Below are positions 1 through 10,252 of a DNA stretch of 64,000 bases, piece by piece. Location of the stretch: positions 1-64,000 of the forward strand of contig JAANBB010000203.1 of the NCBI GenBank assembly GCA_014621425.1, given 5' to 3'. Source of the DNA: Cylindrodendrum hubeiense (Eukaryota; Ascomycota; Sordariomycetes; Hypocreales; Nectriaceae). Below the pieces are notes generated by a model, which saw only the letters and a list, made by a program, of their open reading frames with translations, ran no database searches and had not been told where the DNA came from. How positions within the stretch are numbered: the first letter of the stretch is position 1; the number at the start of each line of letters is the position of its first letter. The translations under genes were made by a program, and so were the position numbers.

Positions 1-1758
1 CACGAGGGAGTGGCTGCGAGAACATTGGAGGACATGACCCACCAGCGGGGATTTGCTAGATGCACTGCGATAAGGAGCAACGGCCTATCTTCTGGCTTGG
101 ATACGCCCTCAGGTAGGCAAGGGATGCAGAGGCAAGCGGACCCTTGGACCGAGACGCCGAGGGAACCGAATGCTGCGCTGGATGACAGCACACAGTGAGG
201 GCGAGGCGAAGTGGCTCATCCGACGGGCTCAAACAGAGAGACGAACGCGCGCACACAACTCGGGCCGCAGATAATGAAATGAATGGGGCCGGCTTATCTC
301 CAGCCTTGCGTGCGTGCTGGCCCATTTCTACGAAGATTGTGGGAGCGGGCATACGATAAGAGAGACACAGACCCTCGACAGGCCAGACATCGCCCCGCGG
401 GGTCGGGAATCCGGGGAAACGGAAATACCGGCGCCATATCGGGAATGGCAGCGACGAGATGGGGTGATGCGGACGAGCAGGAAGGAGCGTCCAGGAGTCA
501 ATGGGAAGGCATTGTTTTGGGGCCGGGACTCGAGGCGACTGGAGATGACTGCAGATACGCCCTCAACCTTTTTTCCCCGTCTCCAACATCGTCTTTTGTC
601 TTTGGCATGTTGTCGACGTCAATCACTCCACCCTGATACATTGATGCATGAGCGCTGGTATTACGTACTGGATCGACTTCCGCACTGTCAGCGCCCGTTA
701 AGCCTCCTTTCGTCTCTCCCCCAGACTCACGACACGCCCTGCCGACGGTAGACGTCAACCCAAGCTCGTGATAAGCACAGAGCCGCCTCGAGTCCCATAG
801 TTCGTGTCCCCCCAGCTATCCAACGAGGCGCTTCCGCCGCCGGCTAGAAGCATTGGAGACTGCATCATGTCGTTCGCTGCGTCTCGCCGCCGGCGGATCG
901 CTATGATTGGTCGGCGTAGCTTCGCGGGTGGGTAAGGAGGTTTGCGACTGCAGCACTACCAGCGACTACATTCTTGTCAAAGTCTCTCAACGATGCGTCA
1001 ACGCCAGATCAATTCATTCATCGCCATGAAGGGTGGGCAGGATTTAAACATTTACGGGTTGGCTGAACTCTTTGCTTCCTTGGTGATATGCTCATAATGC
1101 GACCCTGGCGTGGTAAGATATTCCCAACACCGCCGTTTCGTTTGTTAGCAAACAAGGTGCAGTTCCAGCTCAGAAGCCCTGGCGCCGCCATCCACGTTTT
1201 TGGTGGACGCCTCGGATTCTCCACCCTGGTTCTCACGCGTGGGGTGTTGTGGCACAAGTCACGCCCGTCCATTTCTCTCCGCCCTGGACACTTGATCTGC
1301 TCCCTGCTCTTCAGACCTTGATTGCAGTTGTCCGGCATCCTCGGCCGATCCACCATTCCTTTGCTCTGTCACCGGCCGCCGGCGCCTGAAGTCGTGAATA
1401 CAGCATCACCTCCCTCATGTGCATTATTGACATTATATGGTGAGATGCCTTGAGTAGTAACGGCTTCCAAATGCATATATAGCCTTCAGCAGTTGATGAA
1501 AGAACCAGGAGATTTTGCTAATTAACTCTCAAGCACTCAAAGCTGGTGACATCTCCGATCCGATAGTTCGCTCAATCACACAGAAACTGTTGAACGGTGA
1601 ACACATCGACTTGTTCAAGTTTCACAAGCCTTCCATTGGTTTCGTACCCTCTTCGCCCTTAGTAAAGCTCATCTCACTTGAGCTCATAAGGTGATTGCTC
1701 ACTTGATCGTTCATCGTGCCACATCAAGAAACACAACAACTACCCCTTGTGTGAAACT
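1..1758 (+). promoter_or_regulatory. Upstream region of the urea amidolyase gene with GATA-type sites
   Basis: No protein-coding gene is supported here. The stretch holds several HGATAR motifs of the kind bound by AreA/NIT2 nitrogen regulators: positions 68-73, 269-274, 354-359, 769-774 and, closest to the gene, CGATAG at 1561-1566. A TATATA element lies at 1476-1481, and the last 250 bases are a CA/CT-rich leader typical of fungal 5' UTRs. GATA control of urea use is established in related fungi; its operation here is inferred from the motifs alone. Confidence 0.4.
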
Positions 1759-4700
1759 ATGGCCAACGTCGCCAACGGGACCAAGCCCACAGGCCCTCTC
1801 ACCATAGAAGACTGGAAAACTGCACAACTTTCCGGGAATGGCCTTGAACGACTCTGCTCCCTTGTGGAGAAAGAGCAAGAAGAAAACGCAACTACTCGTG
1901 CCTGGATCTCTCTAGCCACTAGACAACAAATCGAGCATCAGTGGAATCGACTCCAGTCCCTAGGCCCTGCTGCTGAGTCTCTCCCCCTATACGGTGTCCC
2001 TTTTGCAGCAAAAGACAATATCAACTGTGAGGGATTCATCACGACTGCAGGATGTCCCTCTTTTAGCTCCGAACCTGCTCCTTCGGATGCACCTGTCATC
2101 GCAAACATGAAGGCTGCCGGCGCCATCATCGTTGGAAAGACGAACCTGGATCAATTTGCCACGGGCCTCGTCGGTACGCGGTCTCCCTATGGTGCGGTGC
2201 CCAACTCATTCGATCCTGCTCGAGTCAGCGGCGGCTCCAGCTCCGGAAGTGGCGTGGTTGTTGCTCGAGGTGCTGTCCCGTTCTCCTTCGGTACCGACAC
2301 GGCTGGTTCTGGTCGAGTGCCTGCAGGATTCAACAACGTCATCGGGCTTAAGCCTACACGCGGAGCTCTTAGCGCACGAGGCGTAGTCCCAGCATGCAGA
2401 ACCCTAGATTGCGTTTCCATATTTGCACTTACTGTCGCGGACGCGGATACAGTATTGTCAGTGGCTGAGAGTTTCGATGTTGAGGATTCATATTCCCGAT
2501 CTCGTCCGGATGCGATTTCAATGCTTTTATCGAGTGGTTTTGGGACCAGACGTCCCGGGACAGTCCCATCCATGGCCATCTGCTCCGAGCCAGATTGGTT
2601 CGGTCGTGACGATCACTGCCAACCATATGAAAAGGCTCTAGAAAAAGCAAAAGCTCTTGGCTGGAACCTGGTCCCTGTCGATTTCAAGATGCTGTTCCAG
2701 CTGGCAGAACTTCTTTATTCCGGCCCTTGGGTCGCCGAACGTTACGAGGCCATCAGGGACTTTATCGAGAGTGTCCCTGAAGATGCAATGGATCCGGTCG
2801 TGCGACGCATCGTCATTAGAGCGCAAACTCTTTCGGCAGCTGATGTATTTGCTGGCGAATACATCCGGCAGGATCTTACTCGCCAGATCCAGCTTGCGTT
2901 CAAGGACTTTGATGGCATTTTCGTTCCCACCACACCGACTTTTCCAACAATGGAACAGTTGTCGCAGAAGCCAATCGAAGAGAACTCATATCTCGGCACG
3001 TACACGAATTTTGTCAACTTTCTTGATTGGTCAGCACTCTCAATACCCGCTGGATTTAGGCCCGATGGACTTCCCTTTGGCATCACGTTGATCTCCAACA
3101 ATTGGCAAGAACACCAGCTTCTTCGCTGGGCCCATCAATGGTGCTCGGATGAAGTGAGGACTCTGGGAGCCACTGGTGTTGAACGTTGCGAGACCCCCAT
3201 GGCCAAGTCGCTCACTCCCTCGGGATATATCCCGGTCGCTGTCGTCGGGGCGCATCTCACCGGATTTCCCCTCAATAAGGACCTGGTGTCCCGTGGCGCT
3301 GAGCTGCTGACTACTACAACAACATCAAAGAACTACCGTTTGTTTGCTCTGAACTCGACGTCAGGTCCTAAGAAACCTGGCTTGCAGAGAGTTTCGGGCG
3401 AGATCGGTGCGGAAATCGAGGTCGAGGTATGGAACCTACCAAAGTATGCCATGGCAAGCTTCATGACTACAATCCCTTCCCCGCTCGGGATCGGCTCTCT
3501 TGAGTTGAAGGATTCGTCTTGGGTGCATGGGTTTGTGTGCGAGCCACTGGGCCTGGTAAATGCAACCGACATTACCAGCTATGGTGGCTGGAGGGGCTAC
3601 ACCGAGCACTTGAAACTGGCAAAGCCTCTGACAAACGGTTCATGCCAGGGACCCATTTCCACGGTCCTCGTTGCCAACCGAGGCGAGATTGCGGTTCGAA
3701 TTATCAAGACCATTCACAAGATGGGCCTTCGGGCTGTTGCGATCTATTCGGATACCGATGCTGAAGCGTCACACGTCAGCGATGCCGATGTTGCCTTGAG
3801 ACTAAAGGGAAGCTCAGTCTTGGAGACCTACCTCAACGTCCCGCAGATTATCGAATTGGCTAAATCTGCCTCCGTAGATGCAGTCATCCCTGGCTATGGC
3901 TTCCTCGCGGAGAATGCCGATTTCGCGACCGCTGTCGAAGAAGCGGGCATGAAGTGGGTTGGCCCAACGTCGAAGCAAATGTCCGACCTGGGATTGAAAC
4001 ACCTTGCACGCGCAATTTCTGCTGAAGCCGGAGTTCCCACTGTCCCAGGGAGCAAACATCTACTCACCTCATTAGCAGATGCCTTGAAAGAAAGCGAGAC
4101 AATTGGGTTTCCACTGATGCTGAAGAGTACCGCTGGTGGTGGTGGCATTGGCTTGAGCCACTGCGAAGATGCAGAGAGCCTGAAGTCGACCTTTGAAAGT
4201 GTTCAGAGACAAGCTTCAGCCAATTTTGGAAATGGTGGTGTGTTCTTGGAGCGCTTTGTCCAGCGCGCCCGGCACATTGAGATCCAGATTTTGGGAGATG
4301 GCACAGGCCGTGTCATTGCTGCTGGAGAGCGCGATTGCTCTCTGCAACGCCGACATCAGAAGGTGGTCGAAGAGAGTCCTGCGATTATGGTTCCGGAAAG
4401 CGTGCGGGAAGACATGAAAGCTGCTGCTGTGCGCCTCGCTGCTGCGGTCAAGTATCGCAATGTGGGCACCGTCGAGTTCATTTACGACGTCGACACACAG
4501 AAGTTTTACTTTCTTGAAGTCAACACACGTCTGCAAGTTGAACACCCCGTTACCGAATCAGTGACCGGCCTGGACTTGGTTGAGTGTATGCTTAACATCG
4601 CTGACGGCAAGGTAGACCATCTCTTTGGTCCATCCGCACGCCCCTTGACTGTCAGCGGAGCGTCGATCGAAGTTCGACTGTACGCTGAGAGTCCGCTTCA

Positions 4701-7354
4701 ATCTTTTCGCCCCTGCGCTGGTCGCATCACAGAACTCGAGTTCCCTTCGAGCCTAAGAGTCGACACTTGGGTCAAGGTCGGGACTGAAATCACAACCGCC
4801 TATGATCCATTAGTGGCTAAACTTATTGCTTCTGGGGCCGACCGCCGCGAGGCTTTGAAGAACTTGGTGAATGGCCTTGCTGCAACTCGCATCGAGGGTG
4901 TGGAGACAAATCTTGAGTATCTGCGCCAGATCGTCTCCTCTTCTTTGTTCGAGTCAGCCGAATATACCACAAAGTCGTTAGACACGTTCCAAATTGTGTC
5001 ACCATCCTTTGAGGTCCTCCAGCCCGGAGCTCTGACCACTGTTCAAGACTATCCCGGGAGGATTGGATACTGGAGTGTGGGTGTCCCCCCTGCAGGCCCA
5101 ATGGATTCTTTCTCCTTTCGACTTGCGAATCGACTTGTGAACAACCCTTCAGACGCTGCTGGGCTCGAGTGCACGTTCCAAGGCCCGTCGCTGCGATTTC
5201 ACTGCGATACCATCGTCGCGGTGACTGGAGGCGATGCTCCCATAACCGTTGACAACGAACCAGTAGCGGCAAATCAAGCAATCCGCATCCGATCAGGGCA
5301 AGTCCTAGCCATCGGGACAGTCGATAATGGATACCGCATGTATCTAGCCGTTGAAGGCGGTATTCAGGTTCCCGTCGTCATGGGCAGTCGAGCGACTTTC
5401 GAGTTAGGCAAATTCGGGGGGTTCAAAGGTCGCAAGCTCCACGCCCGAGATATCCTACCCATCAAATATCGTGATGCTTCGGATGATCCGGGTGAAGTTC
5501 TTCAAACTGCTCCTCCGATACCTATTCATCGTCAGCGGAAAGCTCTATGGACGATTCGAGTCATCCCCGGCCCTCACGGCGAGCCGGATTTCTTTACCTC
5601 CGATAGCTTCCCAAGGCTCTTCTCGAGCGTGTGGAAGGTCCATCACAACAGCAACCGCCTAGGTGTACGCTTGACAGGGCCACAACCGGAGTGGGCACGG
5701 CAGACCGGTGGAGAGGCTGGACTACACCCATCTAACATCCACGACAGTCCATACTCGGTCGGTAGTGTGAGCTTCACAGGTGACGAGGCCGTCGTATTGG
5801 CCTGTGATGGGCCCAGTCTTGGAGGGTTCGTGGTTTTCTGCGTGATAGTGTCAGCTGATATGTGGAAGATGGGCCAAGTCCGACCAGGAGATACCATCCA
5901 GTTCTCCATCATCAGCGTCGAGGAGGCTCTCAAGCTGGATGAGCAGCTGGAACAGGCCATCGAAGAGCTCACGCCACTTCCACGCCCAGAGGCTGTCTCA
6001 GAAGATGAAGCATCCTTGGTGAATGCGCTTGCCGAAAACCCCATCGTTATTGGTCGTATCGATCAAGATGGCCAGCAGATTCTGGTCCGACAAGCAGGAG
6101 ATCGTGCAATGTTGCTAGAGTTTGGAGAAGCGACAGCCTTTGACCTGCGGCAAAGCTTTGGCATCTTTGCGTTCTGCGAACAGCACAACAAGAACCCCAT
6201 ACCCGAAGTGGAGGAACTGACTCCGGGAGTCTTCAGCCTCCACGTCGTTTATCAGTGCGGTGTGACTCCCAAAATCATGGTAGCTCGCTTAGTTGAGCAC
6301 GTTGGATCGTACAGCTTGCCAACAGAGGTCCCCTCGCGACTGTTTCACCTCCCGCTCGCCTTCAACGACGCCGTGAACCAAGCGGCTGTTGAACGGTACT
6401 CAGCGACGATCCGAAGCGAGGCTCCTTGGCTGCCTAGCAACGTCGAGTTCTTGGAGAAGCTGAACGGTCTCGAGGACATCTCCGCCTTGTTACACGACGC
6501 ATCGTTTCTCGTTCTCGGTCTCGGTGACGTGTTCATGGGTTCGCCGTGTGCTATTCCTCTGGATCCTCGGCATCGCTTGTTCGGAACAAAGTACAATCCA
6601 TCTCGGTCGTTTACACCTCGGGGCGCTGTGGGTATCGGCGGGCAGTACATGTGCATCTATGCCACTGATTCTCCTGGAGGCTATCAGCTAGTAGGACGCA
6701 CAGTGGATGTCTGGGACTCAAGTCAGGTCGGGACCAAGCAGGACAGAAGCAGCGGGCAGGTAGTAAGCGCGAGCAAATCTGATGCGAATCCTTGGATGTT
6801 TCGCCAGTTCGACCGCATCACCTTTTATCACGTTAGCGAGGACGAACTCGACTCCAAGTCCAAGGACGAGCTCGTTCGTGTGAGTAACGGGGTGTTGGAC
6901 CTGGTGCAATACGAGGCGTGGCTGGAAGAGAACAAAGACGATATAGCGGCCACGGCAGGCCGCCAGGCTAAAGCCATCGCGAGTGCGCCCTTTGTCGAGG
7001 ACCTTTGCCGCCCATACCACCCCATCGTCAAGGTCAACGAAGCCGCGCAGGGTTTGGCGTTTGGAGGTCCGGATGTCAAAGGAGAACGCGTCACAGCCGC
7101 GATGCCCGGCCGCTGCTACAAGGTCATTGTAAAGAAGGGTGATGTCGTCAAGAAGGGCGACATACTGGTTAGTCAAAATTCTCGAGCCAAAACGAAGTGA
7201 GTAAACATGAACTGACCTGTGGTAGCTGTGTTTGGAGTCAAGCAAGATGGAGGTGGAGATTCCGAGTCCCACGAGTGGCAGGTGTACAGCCGTGCTTGTG
7301 GAAGCGGGCGACTTGGTCGAGATTGACGACGACATGGTGGTTATTGAAGAGTGA
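1759..7354 (+). CDS. DUR1,2: Urea amidolyase (urea carboxylase + allophanate hydrolase)
   Basis: Cytosolic biotin enzyme that converts urea to ammonia and CO2 in two steps: ATP-dependent carboxylation to allophanate, then hydrolysis. Two exons (1759-7167, 7226-7354) give 1845 aa, the usual size for the family (yeast about 1835). Domains in order: amidase-signature allophanate hydrolase (about 1-470) with the triad K85, S160, S184; biotin carboxylase with ATP-grasp loop (about 634-1080, GGGGIG near 792); KipA/AHS2-like (about 1084-1390) and KipI/AHS1-like (about 1440-1640) carboxyltransferase halves; C-terminal biotinyl domain with biotin lysine K1810 in SSKMEV. The 58-nt intron (GT at 7168, AG at 7225) lies six codons before that lysine, so the lysine is encoded only by exon 2. 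The frame opens upstream with a TTG; the first ATG is 1759. Upstream GATA motifs suggest nitrogen catabolite control. Confidence 0.97.
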
Positions 7355-7822
7355 GGGAGCAAGGGTTCTAGATGATGGGGTTTTTGGGAGGGGATAGGTG
7401 TTTCGGTCATCGGAGCGAGTGTTGTCTTTTTTTTTGCGCGCATCTGGATGAGGCATGTTTTGGACGCGAGAAATTTGGCTGCGAGAAGTATTCACGAGAG
7501 ACACTATGGTGTAGAATGTTTGAGTGACCAAGAGAGTGAGAATTTGCATTGTGTGATACTGAAGAACAAGTCCGCCCACCGAAGCCCTCTAATCCCGCCC
7601 TCGCCCATCCATTTCCCCTCCACCTTTCCCTCCCACAGAATTTCCAACTTTCCAAAAGGCGCAAGAGCCAAGACAGTTGTCGTGTGTGTCTGGAGACCGT
7701 ATTTGCAATCTGCTGATCCGAGAATTGTGCGCGACGCAGTGTTGAGTGCTGTGTGACGACAATGCTGAGGCTGCGGACTGGGGAGTGTCTGAATGATCAA
7801 GAATGTCTGAATGTCTGAATGA
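7355..7822. other. Intergenic, start of a short tandem repeat
   Basis: This is the 3' flank of the urea amidolyase gene. No coding signal is visible. From 7786 it runs into the GTCTGAAT/GATCAAGAAT repeat described separately. Confidence 0.6.
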
Positions 7823-7902
7823 TCAAGAATGTCGGAATGTCTGAATGAACAAGAACGTCTGAGTGTCTGAATGATCAAGAATGTCTGAATGATCAAGAAT
7901 GT
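7786..7902. repeat. Short tandem repeat of GTCTGAAT and GATCAAGAAT blocks
   Basis: About 117 bases are built from two alternating blocks, GTCTGAAT (8 nt) and GATCAAGAAT (10 nt), in irregular order with point changes. The array overlaps the 3' end of the RRM reading frame on the minus strand, where it encodes DILDHS-type repeats, and it appears to replace the end of the RRM. Confidence 0.85.
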
Positions 7903-8475
7903 CTGCTTCGTGAGTCTCGTTATTGTCAAATTCGACGAAAGCAAAGTTCACCACATTCCCTAGAAGAAATGGTTAGTAGAGAAAAGCTGGAACTCCGGCG
8001 TGTAACTTACCATTGGGAAGCGTGTTCTGCTTAAGTTGAATATCAATCACCTCGCCGTATGGTGCCACCAGAAGATGGATCAAGTCCTCGTTTGCACAAG
8101 CTGGGAGGTTGCCAACATATATCGACCGAGCATCCTTGCAATATCGCTCTACGGCATTTGAATTGTTCATTGCGGCATCCAACAGTTGCTGATTGTGAGC
8201 AGCATCATGTGGGATGACCACAAACACCGGATGACGGCTTGTAGACTAAATTATAGCTAAATTATCAGATCAGATCAAGCATAGGGAAAGAGGAAACTCA
8301 CGAACCTTTCCGGCGCTCCTTTTCTTGATCACTACTTTGGAGTAGTGATCTCCCCCGTTGACGGAGATAAAATTCTGCTGGGAAATGGTCCTACGGCATC
8401 AAAGTTAGCAGTGTTTTCTTTGCGATGACTCGAGAAATGGGATCACTTACATTCCCAGGGATGACCAAGTCCCGA
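7823..8475 (-). pseudogene. RRM RNA-binding protein remnant, C-terminus lost to a tandem repeat
   Basis: Four minus-strand exon pieces can be joined in frame: about 8451-8475, 8306-8390, 8011-8245 and 7823-7959. The joins use GTAAGT donors at 8450 and 8010 and a weaker GTTCGT donor at 8305. The product holds most of one RNA recognition motif, with RNP2 (IYVGNL) and RNP1 (NFAFVEF). Straight after NETHEA the frame enters the GATCAAGAAT tandem repeat, reads DILDHS repeats and stops at 7823, so helix 2 and strand 4 of the RRM are missing. No good initiator is visible: the only upstream ATG is split by the first intron, and an in-frame TGA precedes it. The layout recalls G3BP-like NTF2/RRM proteins, but the N-terminal part is not recognisable. 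I read it as a decayed or truncated gene; a diverged functional gene is possible. Confidence 0.5.
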
Positions 8476-8505
8476 CTACCCCTCAGGTAGTTTGCATGAA
8501 TTGAG

Positions 8506-8541
8506 GTGGGTTGTACCGAGTCAGACCTCGGTACAACCCAC
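8506..8541. repeat. Perfect 15-bp inverted repeat with 6-nt loop
   Basis: GTGGGTTGTACCGAG at 8506-8520 is followed by a 6-nt spacer and its exact reverse complement at 8527-8541. It lies just upstream (minus-strand sense) of the RRM remnant. It could be a hairpin or the trace of an inserted or excised element. Confidence 0.85.
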
Positions 8542-9848
8542 TTGCCTCGGACATGCCAGTTACGAAGGCAATAATATATATAAAAAATATTATAAATATA
8601 TAATATTGATAATGTGATGGTGGAAGGAGGGAAGGAAAGGGGAGAGAGAGAGGGAGGGAGGCGAGGATTAAATAGGTTTTGGAAGCAGGGTGGGGCCCTC
8701 GGAGTGATCTGACAAGCAACTCACGTTTGTGTGCGCGCCGTGCAGCTCGTCTGGCAGCTGGCAGCCCGAATAACGTGTGTGGTCGTCTGGGGTGCAGCGC
8801 AGCGGCGGGGGCGCGCCCACAACACCACGGGACACTCTCCAGAATGAGGTACCTCCACTCCTTTTTCCTCATATAAAATGCATCTCGGAGGGTGAGACTG
8901 AGTACCTGTACATCCGAGAGCAAACACAAATGCTGTGCGGTGCGTGCTCGTCGAGATGTGCCCTGCTGTGGGATGAGCACGCCCGAGCCCAAGCCCTAAG
9001 GCACTCGGCTGATGACGCGCCCCGAGAGCAAACAATGAATCACGGTGCAGCTTCTATTGTTTGAGTGATCTGGTTGGCGCCCTGAGCCTCGTCCTAAACG
9101 GGCCGGGTGATCCAACGGCTCTGGATGTGCCGGGGGCTCTGCAGAGCGTGCTCGCCTCACTAAGCGTTTAGAATTAACTTGAATAGAGTGGAGGCATCTC
9201 GTGAACGGCAGCTCATTTTTAGTCAATATTTACTTCTCATTGTGTTGATTTAATTGTGCATGCAGTGGTGCTTCCATAGTGAGAGCACCTGGCGCCCATT
9301 GTAAATCGGGGGCGGCGCAGGGGACTACGGGTCTACCTGCAACACTCGCCAGGGACGCCGCCACAACAAAGGTTATCAAAATAAAAATTACACTCGGATG
9401 TAGATAATTGTTTTGAGATTCTGTGATGCTATTCAGGGTTCCCCATACTGCTGTGCCGACCCGTCACCACCCTCGCTGGGAACCGAGTCCTCTCCAGGCC
9501 CCCAAGCAGCGCGGCACAACACCAATCACACCGGCCTCGACGCCCGGTCACGCACACGGCGCCTCATGCCCAGTCCTGCAGATCACTCCGTCCCCACTTC
9601 TGTCAGGCTGCAAGCGCGATCGACGGCGCAGCAGATCGATCTGCAGGCCCCAACGGCCGGGCAGGGGCCAGCTCGGGGGAGTGATCCCGGTGGCATTCAC
9701 CGCCCAGGGTGCAGCTATATAAACCCCGACCCTATTTCACCCACCTCTTCTTTTTCTTTCCTCCTCATACACCGGCCCAACCGGTAGAATCTGGCGCTCA
9801 CGAATGCCAGATTCTGCGAACCCAGCCTTTGCTCTCCAGGCTGGGGGA
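8542..9848. other. Intergenic, no gene recognised
   Basis: An AT-only stretch (about 8570-8612) is followed by a purine tract and then GC-rich sequence. TATATAAA at about 9715-9722 is followed by a pyrimidine-rich stretch, which looks like a fungal core promoter, but no convincing coding sequence follows. A perfect 10-bp inverted repeat (AGAATCTGGC, 9786-9795, and its complement at 9806-9815) lies just downstream. Confidence 0.5.
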
Positions 9849-10252
9849 CCTGCAGAGGATGCCTTGCTCTCTTGTTTCTTGCTTTGCTTTGCTCTTCCCT
9901 TTCTTTCCCCTCCTTGTGTTGCTCTTCTCTTGTTTTCCCCTCCTTGTTTTGCTCTTCTCCTGTTTTCCCCTCCTTGCTTCCCCCTCCTTGCTTTCCCCTC
10001 CTCCCTAATCCCTAATCCCTAATCCCTACCTAGGTAGTGCCTAGTCCCTAATCCCTAATCCCTAATCACTCCTTGCTTTCTCCTTGCTTTCCCCTCCCTT
10101 GCCCTCTTGCGTTGCTCACCCCTTGCGTTGCTCCCATTGCTTCACCCACCTTGCTCCTTGTTCTGCTTCGTTTTGTTTTGCTTTTCTCGTTTCTTGTTCT
10201 GCGTTGCCTGTCTCTTGTTTCTGCTCTGCGTTTCTCTGCCATCCTCTGCAGG
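9849..10252. repeat. Polypyrimidine tract bounded by a 13-bp inverted repeat
   Basis: CCTGCAGAGGATG at 9849-9861 has its exact inverse at 10240-10252. The roughly 380 bases between are almost all C and T on the plus strand, with repeated TTTTCCCCTCCTTG and TTGCTCTTCTC blocks and two CCCTAAT arrays. The ORFs across it are low-complexity Leu/Phe/Ser/Pro runs and are not credible proteins. Confidence 0.75.
10003..10068. repeat. Two interstitial CCCTAAT arrays (telomere-like)
   Basis: CCCTAAT is repeated three to four times at 10003-10028 and again at about 10045-10068, separated by a segment containing the palindrome ACCTAGGT. The unit is the telomere hexamer CCCTAA plus one T, so it is telomere-like rather than a true telomeric repeat. 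Confidence 0.8.

Noticed and set aside
1747..1758. TTG upstream start for urea amidolyase (and similar TTG/GTG starts for other genes)
   Set aside because: Nuclear fungal genes normally start at ATG; the first in-frame ATG (1759) fits the family N-terminus. The same reasoning was used for the siderophore carrier, the MFS carrier, the seven-TM protein, the coiled-coil gene and DGK1.
8246..8305. Exact SreA-like motif ATCTGATAA in an intron of the RRM remnant
   Set aside because: It is inside an intron of a decayed gene, with nothing iron-related transcribed from there; probably chance.
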